In this document: positions 1 through 7,262 of the stretch, one piece after another
Layout of the letters: each line of letters begins with the position of its first letter
Numbering within the stretch: position 1 is the first letter of the stretch
Assembly: GCA_029940175.1 (NCBI GenBank)
Contig: JAOZRM010000117.1
Coordinates: 1-9,627, forward strand
From: Candidatus Sabulitectum sp.
Lineage (GTDB): Bacteria; Fermentibacterota; Fermentibacteria; Fermentibacterales; JCC-6
Direction: 5' to 3'
Length of the DNA: 9,627 nt
Position numbers and translations under genes: made by a program
Notes under the pieces: model-generated
Databases searched by the model: none
Told to the model about the DNA's origin: nothing
What the model saw: only the letters and a program-made list of their open reading frames with translations

Positions 1-553
1 TTTCCGGCCACGCTCTGCTTCCAGGGAATCTGAGATAGAAGTTTCCTTTGCCAGGCAACAGCTCCCATTCAGTCAACCATGATGTATCCGGTACGGTTGG
101 TCCCATTGCAAAAGCCCACGAATCCTCGATAACATTGGCTCTGTAAAATTCCTTTCCCATATGCCATCTCGGCAGCAGGGAGTGCTCTCCCACAAGGTCT
201 AATGCCTCTTTGGAAGACAGTTTACGAAAATGAATGGGAATAGCTTCTTTTACTATCTTCTTCAATTCCTTGTGGAGCACTGCGCAGACATCAGCTTCAG
301 AGCCAGCTTCCATGCCCTCAATTCTGCATCTGTATCCCAGGGATATTGAGTGTTCCACCCAGAGCTTCCACTCCGGATATGCCCTGTTTACAGCAAGATC
401 AAGGGCAAGTATCAGCCCTCTGCGATACACTTCCCTTCCCTCTGATGTCCACGGAGGAATAGGTTTACCTTTTGAATGACCCAGTGGAAATATCAATCCT
501 GATTCTTCTTTTACAGCGATTGAGGTTCTATTGCCGAGGTTTTCTGCACCCAT
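1..553 (-). CDS. Nucleoside (uridine) kinase-like protein, N-terminal part (runs off left edge)
   Basis: Translated from an ATG at 553-551, the reading frame stays open for 184 codons to the window edge. An AGGGAG ribosome site lies 6 bases upstream (565-560). What is visible resembles the region ahead of the kinase domain in bacterial nucleoside kinases of the uridine kinase/phosphoribulokinase family, which carry a threonyl-tRNA-synthetase-like N-terminal part. The matching pattern is an EHSISLGYRCRIEG segment (residues 67-80), a helix ending in PIHFRKLSSKEALDL (106-120), then a GPTVPDTSWLTEWEL stretch (151-165) and a YLRFP motif (173-177). In the family this is followed by a P-loop kinase that phosphorylates a nucleoside with NTP. 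The P-loop itself would lie outside the window, so catalytic function is not seen here. The family call is from remembered sequence pattern and is moderate. The gene points away from the rest of the window and is not part of the xse operon. Confidence 0.58.
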   Translation of the reverse strand, partial: MGAENLGNRTSIAVKEESGLIFPLGHSKGKPIPPWTSEGREVYRRGLILALDLAVNRAYPEWKLWVEHSISLGYRCRIEGMEAGSEADVCAVLHKELKKIVKEAIPIHFRKLSSKEALDLVGEHSLLPRWHMGKEFYRANVIEDSWAFAMGPTVPDTSWLTEWELLPGKGNFYLRFPGSRAWPE

Positions 554-559
554 GTAACT

Positions 560-565
560 CTCCCT
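560..565 (-). promoter_or_regulatory. Ribosome binding site of the nucleoside kinase-like gene
   Basis: AGGGAG on the minus strand, 6 bases before the ATG at 553. It fixes the start of this edge-truncated gene. Confidence 0.7.
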
Positions 566-583
566 TTCTTGTTTTGATTTGTG

Positions 584-612
584 ATAATACTCTAATCTTC
601 TGCCAATGGGAA
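584..612 (-). promoter_or_regulatory. Candidate promoter for the nucleoside kinase-like gene
   Basis: On the minus strand TTCCCA (612-607) and TATTAT (589-584) are separated by 17 bases. They match the sigma-70 consensus at 4 and 5 of 6 positions. Transcription would start near 577 and give a leader of about 24 bases. Position and spacing fit, but the -35 box is weak and the promoter consensus of this organism is unknown. Confidence 0.3.
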
Positions 613-705
613 CCCCCCACCGGTAGCTGAGCATGGAAGTCATATATTCTTTATCTCCCCTTCTTATGGCCTCTTAGTAAGCACTCCACTTGACATGTTC
701 ACACT

Positions 706-715
706 CAGAATTCTG
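706..715. repeat. 10-base perfect palindrome
   Basis: CAGAATTCTG equals its own reverse complement. It sits 10 bases after a TTGACA hexamer (690-695), so it could be an operator, but a palindrome of this size can occur by chance. No function is assigned. Confidence 0.3.
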
Positions 716-874
716 CCGCCTGCTGCTGCTGAAATTCATCCCGGTTGTATTGAAACTGGGTTTGACGGGAGTTTCTTTGACTCTATTCCAATTTTATTTT
801 TGCAATAAACCGCCATTCACTGGCTAATGCAAACTCAGACTACATTTGTGGGATACCAACTGACTGATAGCACA

Positions 875-903
875 TTCACATCTCTATCTCGTCTTGTTAT
901 GGG
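875..903 (+). promoter_or_regulatory. Weak candidate promoter for the exported protein-xseAB unit
   Basis: TTCACA (875-880, 5 of 6 to TTGACA) is followed after exactly 17 bases by TATGGG (898-903, 3 of 6 to TATAAT). It would start transcription about 95 bases before the ATG at 1007. This is the best-spaced pair I found upstream of this unit, but it is weak. Confidence 0.22.
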
Positions 904-1006
904 TAATTGTACCGTATGGGAAATTGCTGCACTCAAGAAAGTACAGCTGTGGTTGACCGGAGAGGAAATCTTCATCATTTTCGTGGTGAACAAGATTGGA
1001 GAAAAT

Positions 1007-1387
1007 ATGATTTCTGTCTGTGCAATTTTGCTTTTACTCACAGCCTCTTCTCCCCTATTGGATGTAACCGACACAATGGACCGTGGAGGTACTGCAGTTT
1101 ACTCAGTCTCTCTGGAGGATGAAACAATTTACTGGATCATTCTCGAGGCTGTTCACGGGCAGTCAAACTTTGATGTTATCACTGCCTCATGTGAAATGGA
1201 TTTTGACCATTTCATGAGTTTACCCTACGGGGAAGACTTTTTTTATGCACTTGAGTATGCCATTGTGAGTGGTATGGGTGAGGGTAATGAATCGTTAACA
1301 CTTCCTGCTGGGGACTCCGGACTGGTTTATGTAATAGTCCACGATGCCGGTGGGGATGGCGGGCTCTTCTCATTGAAGATCCACTAG
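1007..1387 (+). CDS. Small exported protein, possible PPC-like beta domain
   Basis: This is a 126-residue protein. The frame stays open upstream to 827, but I chose the ATG at 1007 because GGAG (998-1001) precedes it by 5 bases and the protein then begins with a hydrophobic signal-peptide core (residues 1-17, with CAILLLLTASS). The signal lacks the usual positive charge at its start and shows no lipobox, so exact processing is unclear. The mature part alternates hydrophobic and polar residues like a small beta sandwich. It ends in an ESLTLPAG...VYVIVHDAGGDGG-LFSLKI pattern, reminiscent of bacterial pre-peptidase C-terminal (PPC) domains, which are found on secreted proteins. That resemblance is inference; no catalytic motif is seen. 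Its stop TAG shares one base with the GTG of xseA, so the two are probably translated from one message. It could be a periplasmic or secreted accessory protein; I do not recognise it as a named family. Confidence 0.62.
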   Translation: MISVCAILLLLTASSPLLDVTDTMDRGGTAVYSVSLEDETIYWIILEAVHGQSNFDVITASCEMDFDHFMSLPYGEDFFYALEYAIVSGMGEGNESLTLPAGDSGLVYVIVHDAGGDGGLFSLKIH

Positions 1388-2652
1388 TGGACCTCCACTC
1401 TGATCTTACAGTTCTTGATCTGAACCAGGCAGTAAAAGAAGTTCTTCAGACCGGATTTCCGCGACCAGTGTGGATTCGAGGTGTAACTACAGGTCTCAGG
1501 CGTGTTTCCGGGAGAGGCCATACCTATTTCCAGCTGGCAGATCCTTCAGATCCGGGAGAGCAATCACCTGCTGTGGTTGATTGTGCTCTTTTCGCTGGTG
1601 ACCGGTCCAGAATAGCCATTGAGGTCGGCAGACAGGCAAAACTGTTTCAACTGGAAAATGATACAGAGGTTCGAATTCTTGTCTCTGTGAGCTTCTGGGA
1701 TCGTTCAGGCCGTTTTCAGCTGATAATGAAAGGCTTTGATGCTGAATTCGCAGGTGATTCAGCAGCAATCCATCTGCAAAGACTTATAGAGCAACTTGCA
1801 AGTGAAGGAGTTCTTAAGGAGAACGGTACCCTGTCATTCCCGGAGATTCCTCTCAATATCGGTCTGGTAACATCAAAAGGTTCTGCTGCTGAGAAAGATT
1901 TTATAAAAACACTGGATGAATCTGGGTACCCCTATAGGGTATATGCTGCCTGGGCAAACATGCAGGGGTCATCTACGTCAGATTCTGTATGTACTGCCTT
2001 CCATAAGCTCATGATGAGTCCTACTGGTGACAAGCTTGATGCCGTGATCCTCACCAGAGGCGGAGGCTCTGTAACCGATCTTGCATGGTTTAATGACGAG
2101 AAAATAGCCAGAACAATTGCTCAGCTCCCATGGCCGGTTATTTCTGCTATCGGCCATGAAATTGATACAACTCTGCCCGACCATGCAGCACACACAAGAG
2201 CAAAAACCCCAACACATGCAGCATCTATGCTGGTGGACAGAGTAGCACAATTTGACGACCGGGTTGCTCTTTTGAGTCAATCTCTTATTTCCAGAGTTTC
2301 TCCCATAGTTAAGATGGAAGATCTCAGAATTCGGAATCTCTCTCATAACCTCATTCTTCACCTGACTTCACTGCCCTCCAGGAAGGCTGAGGTTCTACAT
2401 AAGCTGGCTTCAAGACTCAATCTCACTGTGATGGCAAAACTTCACAATCTTGAATCCGTTGTCACAGAAATTGAAAAACAGATCGAGATCAGGGATCCGG
2501 TCAAAATGCTTAAGCTTGGCTGGGCTGTAGTTCGAGACCAGAATGGTGTACCGTTGAGAACAGTTAATGCAGTAAGCCAGGGTCAGGTAGTTAAAGTGTC
2601 TATGAACAATGGTTCACTCACTGCTGTTGTGAAGGAGAAGGTAAATGACTGA
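1387..2652 (+). CDS. xseA: Exodeoxyribonuclease VII large subunit
   Basis: XseA is the catalytic subunit of exonuclease VII, a cytoplasmic, metal-independent nuclease that degrades single-stranded DNA from both ends into acid-soluble oligonucleotides. It acts in repair and mutation avoidance. The 421 residues show an N-terminal OB fold (about 7-118, opening with LTVLDLNQAVKEVL). The catalytic core follows: IGLVTSKGSAAEKDF (158-172), RGGGS (224-228), FNDE (235-238) and GHEIDTTLPD (256-265). D171, R224, H257 and D260 align with the essential Asp155, Arg205, His238 and Asp241 of the E. coli enzyme. The C-terminal part (about 285-400) is helical, as expected for the XseB-binding region. Length is close to the usual 400-456. 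The GTG start overlaps the preceding stop by one base and has no strong ribosome site, so translational coupling is likely. The xseB start lies inside its last codons. Confidence 0.97.
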   Translation: MDLHSDLTVLDLNQAVKEVLQTGFPRPVWIRGVTTGLRRVSGRGHTYFQLADPSDPGEQSPAVVDCALFAGDRSRIAIEVGRQAKLFQLENDTEVRILVSVSFWDRSGRFQLIMKGFDAEFAGDSAAIHLQRLIEQLASEGVLKENGTLSFPEIPLNIGLVTSKGSAAEKDFIKTLDESGYPYRVYAAWANMQGSSTSDSVCTAFHKLMMSPTGDKLDAVILTRGGGSVTDLAWFNDEKIARTIAQLPWPVISAIGHEIDTTLPDHAAHTRAKTPTHAASMLVDRVAQFDDRVALLSQSLISRVSPIVKMEDLRIRNLSHNLILHLTSLPSRKAEVLHKLASRLNLTVMAKLHNLESVVTEIEKQIEIRDPVKMLKLGWAVVRDQNGVPLRTVNAVSQGQVVKVSMNNGSLTAVVKEKVND

Positions 2653-2848
2653 GAACAATACTGCTACTTATTCACAAATGCTTACAGAACTTCAGGGAAT
2701 CGTTGATTCTGTAAGCCGCGATGACTGCCCTGTAGATGAACTGGAGGAAAAGGTGCAGAGGGCAGGTTTACTAATAAAGACCCTCCGTCAGCGACTGAAA
2801 AAGACGGAAACATCTGTATCTGAAATGCTTGTGGAGATTGAGGGTTGA
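2645..2848 (+). CDS. xseB: Exodeoxyribonuclease VII small subunit
   Basis: XseB is the non-catalytic subunit; several copies bind the helical C-terminus of each XseA to form the active, soluble exonuclease VII. The 67-residue protein has the usual length (about 60-80) and the family pattern of two amphipathic helices. These are YSQMLTELQGIVDSV (9-23) and DELEEKVQRAGLLIKTLRQRL (about 31-51), followed by the KKTETSVSEML segment. The ATG lies 8 bases inside the end of xseA in another frame. It is preceded by AAGGAG (2632-2637) with 7 bases of spacing, so it has its own strong ribosome site besides coupling. A dedicated site for the small subunit fits the excess of XseB over XseA in the known complex. 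Confidence 0.95.
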   Translation: MTENNTATYSQMLTELQGIVDSVSRDDCPVDELEEKVQRAGLLIKTLRQRLKKTETSVSEMLVEIEG

Positions 2849-2910
2849 TCCAGAGCGTTTTCCAATGAACTTCCTCATGTTCCATTCTGAACTCCAGTGG
2901 AAAGGATGAG

Positions 2911-4266
2911 ATGAAAAGATCGGTTCCATCTTCTGTTGAATTGTACAGGAAAATTTTGCTATTCTCCGGTGCATTTCTGTTTATACTTGCACTTCTTGGA
3001 AACAAGATCGGCCTAAGTAGAGGATCAGGCGTTGGTTACGGGCAGATGTTCGTATTGTTCATTAGCTCACTTATGATATTTGCTGCAATAACCGGCAGCA
3101 AATTTGTCAATATCTATAAATCATTCGGGACAATAATACTCAACACCTTCATTCTTTTAGCTCTCCTGGAATTTACTGCCCTGATCACTGTAAAAATTAT
3201 AGGGATCGACAACATTGGACAAATTGACATCAGAGAGCAGGCGCAGAGCCAAAGCATAAGAGATACCGGATTAATGTTTCCAGACCAGATTTATCACCCG
3301 TTTGTAATGTGGAAATCTTCTCAAGTGGACCTGCCCCTCATGAATGTTTCCCGGAACAGCATTAGAAGAACGTACTGGGTGCCGGATCATGAAGGATCCA
3401 GGATCATAACTCTTGGAGGATCTGCAATGTGGGGCTGGATGGTTCCGGATTCATCAACCATTCCATCGTATATCCAGAGAGAATTGAATAATCTTCCTGG
3501 ATTAACAGCTTCGATATCTAATCATGCACAGAACGGCTGGGTATCAACTCAGGAGATCACCGAGCTGATGCTGCTCCTCCGTGCAGGTTACAATCCCGAC
3601 CTGGTTATTTTCTACAACGGAGCAAACGATGTGTTTGCTTCATTTGAGAACGGCAGAGCGGGATTGATCATTGGCAATGCCAACATCAGCAGACGGCTGT
3701 CTTCCCGGGAGAACAATGATGCAAGTATTGGTGGATCGGGCATTCTTACCGAGTTATTGAGTAAGACAAATGTATACATCCTCATAAACCACTTTCAGAT
3801 ACAAAACAGTACTGAAGCTGTTCCAGATACCCCTCTGGTTGCAGCAGCACCGGACTTCGATGATTCAAACTTTGATGTTTCAGGACTAGCAAATGAAACA
3901 GCAGCTCTGTATCTGGAGAATTACAGGGTAGTTGATGCTCTTTCCCGGGAGTACGGTTTTGACTACTATTTCTTTCTTCAACCACTGCTGTGCCTGAAGG
4001 GTATAGAATACAATCAGGAGGAGCTGGAGATCCTGAACTCAGAAAATCCGAAGCTTGTTGCGTTTGTAAAGTTAACCTACAACGCAATACTGACTGCACG
4101 GGAGGATTATCCCAATTTAGTTCCGGTTGAAGGTGTATTCACAGGGGATGGAAACACCGTTTTCACTGACCTGTGTCACATCAATGCTTCAGGTAATGAA
4201 ACAGTAGCCTGCTGGATAGTAGATTACATAAAATCTGATAGCACCGGCAATACACTTGATTTATAG
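2911..4266 (+). CDS. Membrane-anchored SGNH/GDSL-family hydrolase
   Basis: This 451-residue protein has three hydrophobic helices at its N-terminus (about 12-30, 42-62, 71-97) followed by a soluble SGNH domain. All hallmark blocks are visible: GGSAMWG with nucleophile candidate S171 (169-175), NHAQNG with G209 (204-209), GAND with N239 (237-240), and D420-x-x-H423 in TDLCHIN (419-425). The predicted Ser/Asp/His triad is therefore intact and an esterase or deacetylase activity is likely. Family substrates include acyl and acetyl groups on lipids, glycans and peptidoglycan; the substrate here is unknown. Three N-terminal helices would place the catalytic domain on the outer face of the inner membrane if the N-terminus is inside. 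AAAGGA (2901-2906) lies 4 bases before the ATG. The gene follows xseB after 62 bases and may be co-transcribed with it. Only 9 bases separate its stop from the convergent miaB stop. Confidence 0.87.
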   Translation: MKRSVPSSVELYRKILLFSGAFLFILALLGNKIGLSRGSGVGYGQMFVLFISSLMIFAAITGSKFVNIYKSFGTIILNTFILLALLEFTALITVKIIGIDNIGQIDIREQAQSQSIRDTGLMFPDQIYHPFVMWKSSQVDLPLMNVSRNSIRRTYWVPDHEGSRIITLGGSAMWGWMVPDSSTIPSYIQRELNNLPGLTASISNHAQNGWVSTQEITELMLLLRAGYNPDLVIFYNGANDVFASFENGRAGLIIGNANISRRLSSRENNDASIGGSGILTELLSKTNVYILINHFQIQNSTEAVPDTPLVAAAPDFDDSNFDVSGLANETAALYLENYRVVDALSREYGFDYYFFLQPLLCLKGIEYNQEELEILNSENPKLVAFVKLTYNAILTAREDYPNLVPVEGVFTGDGNTVFTDLCHINASGNETVACWIVDYIKSDSTGNTLDL

Positions 4267-4275
4267 GTTAGATCA

Positions 4276-5559
4276 CTACAGGCTGACTGGTCTGCCGAAG
4301 TGAGTATACCCATCCGCTTTAACTATCTTCACCTGAACCAGTTGCCCGGGAGTAAAATCAAGAGATTCCAGAATAACCAGCCTGTTGCCCATGGTTCTTG
4401 AGGCCATCTGACCTGGTCGTCTTGCTGGCCCAGTGACAAGAACGGGCATCTCCATACCAATAATTTTCTTTGATTCTTCCTTTGTGATCTCAGCTTGAAT
4501 ATCCTGAAGAATGGATAACCTTCTCAGTCTTTCTTTCACTGGAACAGCAGGAGATATTTTTAAAGCGGCTGTTTTTTCCCGTTCACTGTACCTGAAAAGA
4601 AAAGCGTAGTCATACCTGACCTCCTTAAGAAGAGAAACTGTATCCTCGAACTCCTCCAGGCTTTCCCCCGGGAAACCGGCTATCATATCTGTTGAAAGCA
4701 CAATATCAGGCATAAGGTCTTTCAGCATGGTTACTTTATGAAGATACTCATTACGGGTATACCCTCTTCCCATAGCCTTAAGAACTCTGTCGTTTCCCGA
4801 TTGAGCAGGAAGATGAAACTGGTTGCAGATGTTTTTTCCGGAAGCCATTACTGATGCAAGTTCCATGGTAAGATCACGAGGATGACTTGTAACAAACCTA
4901 ACCCAGCACCTGTCACCGGCTATGACAGAAACTTTTTCAAGAAGCTTTGGGAAATCAATGCCGTTGTGTATGTATGAATTAACATTCTGTCCAAGCAGGG
5001 TTATCTCCCGGTAACCGGCCTCAACCAATCCCTCGACCTCTTTAAAAATAAGTTCTGCCGGTCTGCTGCGTTCCCTTCCTCGCACATGGGGAACTATGCA
5101 GTAAGTGCAGAAGTTATCACACCCGCGCATCACAGTAACAAATGACCGTGGAAACTGCTCTCTTACTGCTGTAACATGTTCGTAGTTCTCAATTCCCTGT
5201 TCAGTAACTGCTATTCTTCTGCGCTCATGGAGCAGTTCCGGTATCTTGTGGTACACATCCGGTCCGATAACCATATCAAGCAGCTTCATTTTTTCAAGAA
5301 GACGCTGGCCGTGCTCCTGAGCAACACATCCGCAAAGAACCATTACTGGTTTCTTTTCAGGAATTCCAGCCAGATGAGTTACCCGTCCCAGCGCCCTGGT
5401 CTCAGCATGTTCACGGACGGCACAGGTAACCACAAAAACAGCTTCGGCTATTTTAGCGTTATCAACCACCGTGTGGCCAGCCGCTTTTAGTATACCGGAG
5501 AGGATCTCTCCATCATGAACGTTCATCTGGCAGCCGTAAACTTCAATGTGACAGATCAT
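4276..5559 (-). CDS. miaB: tRNA-2-methylthio-N6-dimethylallyladenosine synthase
   Basis: MiaB is a radical-SAM methylthiotransferase that adds a methylthio group at C2 of N6-isopentenyl-adenosine 37 in tRNAs reading UNN codons. The 427 residues show the three-domain family order. The UPF0004 domain has cluster cysteines C10 (YGCQMN), C46 (TCAVRE) and C78 (CGCVAQ). The radical-SAM domain has C147-x3-C151-x2-C154 (GCDNFCTYCIVPHVRGRERSR), the LLGQNVNSY motif, and HLPAQSGNDRVLKAMGRGYTR. A C-terminal TRAM domain occupies about 365-427. The YGCQMN start and GRERSR favour MiaB over its relatives MtaB and RimO. The usual SPRPGT-type motif reads YSEREKTAALK here, a mild deviation. Its ATG overlaps the stop of the upstream lipid kinase gene by 4 bases (ATGA), so it is translationally coupled. 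It is the last gene of the five-gene minus operon. Confidence 0.96.
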   Translation of the reverse strand: MICHIEVYGCQMNVHDGEILSGILKAAGHTVVDNAKIAEAVFVVTCAVREHAETRALGRVTHLAGIPEKKPVMVLCGCVAQEHGQRLLEKMKLLDMVIGPDVYHKIPELLHERRRIAVTEQGIENYEHVTAVREQFPRSFVTVMRGCDNFCTYCIVPHVRGRERSRPAELIFKEVEGLVEAGYREITLLGQNVNSYIHNGIDFPKLLEKVSVIAGDRCWVRFVTSHPRDLTMELASVMASGKNICNQFHLPAQSGNDRVLKAMGRGYTRNEYLHKVTMLKDLMPDIVLSTDMIAGFPGESLEEFEDTVSLLKEVRYDYAFLFRYSEREKTAALKISPAVPVKERLRRLSILQDIQAEITKEESKKIIGMEMPVLVTGPARRPGQMASRTMGNRLVILESLDFTPGQLVQVKIVKADGYTHFGRPVSL

Positions 5560-6158
5560 CCTGGAATAACCAGTTCCATCACAAGTCCTGCCAGCACTGG
5601 AATTCTCAGGTTATCATCGAGGGGGATTTCAAAGAGTTCTGCCAGGGTGGCCGCAAGGGCTCCAGCAGCAAGCCCTGCCGGTGAAAGAGCCCAGCCCCTT
5701 GCAGAAGAGATCTGCATGAGCGGCATGGAAACCACAAGACAGCTCAGTAAAGCAGCAAGACTTCCCTCAAGCGTTCTTCCTGAAACCAGAACTGTTTTCC
5801 CGAATCTCTTCCCGATAAGTGCTGCAAAAGAATCACCAACAGAAAGGAATACCAGTGCTGAAACCGCGATCTCCGTGCGAAAAAGAAGGATTGTAAGAGC
5901 TGCGCTTGCCATGAGAACAGTTGATGCGGTCATTCCGCCGTCCTGCTCTTTTCCTCTTAGTACTTTTCCAAACAGACCCAGGAAAAATTTGCGGAAAACC
6001 TTGTTGCGGGACCGGATAATGTCAACAATCAGCATCCCGAAAGCAAGAGCTGTCAGGATAAGAACCATTTCCATTCTTGGTACAAAAATAGCAGCAGCTG
6101 GAAGGATCAATGACCCGAAATGAACACTTTTACGCAGTATTTCTCTGGCATATCCCAT
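5556..6158 (-). CDS. SEC59/dolichol-kinase-like CTP-dependent lipid kinase
   Basis: This 200-residue integral membrane protein belongs, by motif, to the family of dolichol kinase, phytol kinase and CTP-dependent diacylglycerol kinase. These transfer phosphate from CTP to a lipid alcohol. The family signatures are REILRKSVHFGS at the N-terminus (5-16), SVGDSFAALIGKRFGK (106-121), the GRTLEGSLA segment (127-135) and ELFEIPLDDNLRIPVLAG (174-191). Several hydrophobic segments surround them (about 16-47, 80-107, 132-150, 160-173). The lipid substrate cannot be told from the sequence; in bacteria it may be diacylglycerol, a polyprenol or another membrane alcohol. I kept the ATG at 6158 because REILRKSVHFGS is conserved, although no good ribosome site precedes it. 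It lies 8 bases after the stop of the PorV-like gene, so expression probably relies on coupling. Its end overlaps the miaB start. Confidence 0.8.
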   Translation of the reverse strand: MGYAREILRKSVHFGSLILPAAAIFVPRMEMVLILTALAFGMLIVDIIRSRNKVFRKFFLGLFGKVLRGKEQDGGMTASTVLMASAALTILLFRTEIAVSALVFLSVGDSFAALIGKRFGKTVLVSGRTLEGSLAALLSCLVVSMPLMQISSARGWALSPAGLAAGALAATLAELFEIPLDDNLRIPVLAGLVMELVIPG

Positions 6159-6166
6159 ACGGCGAG

Positions 6167-7258
6167 TTAGAGACCAACGTTCACGGAGATACGGTGGGTA
6201 CTGTCAAGTTGATCATGGGTTACCCATGCGTAATCAATAGAAACTGGATGACCGCTGAAGCCGATGATAAAACCCAGACCAGCCGTCATGTTACCTTCGT
6301 TTGAACCGATTCGAAGCCCGACAGTGTCTTTAACAAAGAGCTCAATACCCATATGAGTATCAAGGCTGATACCGGCTTCAGGTAAACTGTACTGGGTGGC
6401 AAATTCTCTTCCCTCAAAGCGAAAATCACCGTCTGCTGTAAAAGTAAGAACAGAGTGAAATCTGGAAACAGGCCAGACAAATGAAGCACCCATCTTAGCA
6501 GTGGGTGATACACTCTCACTTACACCTGTATCCCAGAACATATACGTTCCAAAAACGTCCTGCAGATTCAGACCAAGAGCGAAGGCATCTGTTGCATTCC
6601 ATCTCATGGCCACGTCAAAGCCCACACCCCATGCACTGTAGTCCATGAGTTTTCTGTAGATCAGTTTTGATGTAGCTCCAACGGAAAGTCTCTCGTTCAG
6701 AGCTCTTCCCCATGAAAGGTAAAGAGCATTGTCAGAAGCGCTGTTCCAGGTGATTCTTCCCTCATCGTAAATGAGCTCTTCGCCTGGGTCCCATTGTCCG
6801 TTGCCTTCTGTACCGGAGGGGTTGCTGCCCTGATTGTAATCATCGTTGCCGCTGTCACCGGGAGCACCAGTACCATCTTCACCGAAAACTCCATCGCTTC
6901 CAGTATCGTACCATTGCAGATTACTGGTGTCAGCTATCTTTCCAGCATCTGTTCTAAAGATACTGGCAGCGTAAACATCTCCGTTGTATTCCTGGGAATA
7001 AGCAAGATAATCGTAGGAAATAAGACCGCCGAATCTTTCTGAATGCATGAATGCAACAGATTTGCTCCTGTTCTGAACAAGACCTGCAGGGTTCCAGTAA
7101 CCGGCTGTTATATCATCAGCGACGGCAGAAAAAGCGCTGCCAAGAGCAAGGGCTCTTGCGCCAGCACCCACGTACATGAACTCTCCGGCATATTTATCTG
7201 CACTGGCAGAAAAGGCCAGTACCCCGATAAGGGCAAAAGAAAGAAGGGTTTTTCTCAA
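6167..7258 (-). CDS. PorV/PorQ family outer-membrane beta-barrel protein
   Basis: This 363-residue outer-membrane protein starts with a classical signal peptide (1-20, ending FSASA, predicted cleavage before D21). The family hallmark follows: GARALALGSAFSAVADDITAGYWNPAGL (33-60). In the FCB group this marks PorV/PorQ-type proteins. PorV is the shuttle of the type IX secretion system, but many relatives exist without that system, so a T9SS role is not shown. The rest is an alternating beta-strand pattern ending in a strand with SVNVGL. Residues 118-167 form an acidic, Gly/Asn/Asp-rich insert with DGVFGEDGTG and DPGEEL, resembling calcium-binding loops and probably extracellular. The start is TTG (7258-7256), chosen because GGAGAG lies upstream at good spacing (about 7272-7267) and the signal peptide begins right there. 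It follows the PilZ gene by 4 bases. Confidence 0.87.
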   Translation of the reverse strand: MRKTLLSFALIGVLAFSASADKYAGEFMYVGAGARALALGSAFSAVADDITAGYWNPAGLVQNRSKSVAFMHSERFGGLISYDYLAYSQEYNGDVYAASIFRTDAGKIADTSNLQWYDTGSDGVFGEDGTGAPGDSGNDDYNQGSNPSGTEGNGQWDPGEELIYDEGRITWNSASDNALYLSWGRALNERLSVGATSKLIYRKLMDYSAWGVGFDVAMRWNATDAFALGLNLQDVFGTYMFWDTGVSESVSPTAKMGASFVWPVSRFHSVLTFTADGDFRFEGREFATQYSLPEAGISLDTHMGIELFVKDTVGLRIGSNEGNMTAGLGFIIGFSGHPVSIDYAWVTHDQLDSTHRISVNVGL

Positions 7259-7262
7259 AAGA

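Larger units (their letters stand above)
554..1006. other. Divergent intergenic region without a convincing gene
   Basis: These 453 bases lie between the nucleoside kinase-like gene (minus) and the exported protein (plus). I see no recognisable coding sequence. The plus-strand frame is open from 827 into the exported protein, but that extension has no good ribosome site and no protein-like pattern. The stretch contains a perfect TTGACA (690-695), a 10-base perfect palindrome CAGAATTCTG (706-715), a short CTG run (about 720-730) and two TTGAC-type hexamers at 762-767 and 777-782. It probably holds the promoters for both flanking transcription units. None of the TTGAC hexamers has a good -10 box at 16-18 bases. 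Confidence 0.6.

Noticed and set aside
827..1006. Upstream extension of the exported protein to an ATG at 827 (60 extra residues)
   Set aside because: It would bury the signal peptide in the middle of the protein, has no ribosome site, and the added residues show no family pattern. The ATG at 1007 with GGAG 5 bases before it is better.
2849..2910. Possible hairpin or terminator between xseB and the SGNH gene
   Set aside because: The best pairing (AATGAAC with GTTCCATT) needs a bulge and has no T tract, so it is too weak to call.
4250..4300. Bidirectional terminator between the convergent SGNH and miaB genes
   Set aside because: Only 9 bases separate the stops and I found no stable stem with a T tract on either strand.
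5515..6123. Long plus-strand frame of 202 codons
   Set aside because: It lies antisense to the lipid kinase gene, whose membrane segments and motifs are clear. The plus-strand product is Ser/Arg/Ala-rich without a recognisable domain, as expected for a shadow.
6167..7258. Evidence for a type IX secretion system from the PorV-like protein
   Set aside because: No PorT, PorU, SprA or GldK-N gene and no T9SS sorting domain is visible here, and PorV-like proteins occur without T9SS.
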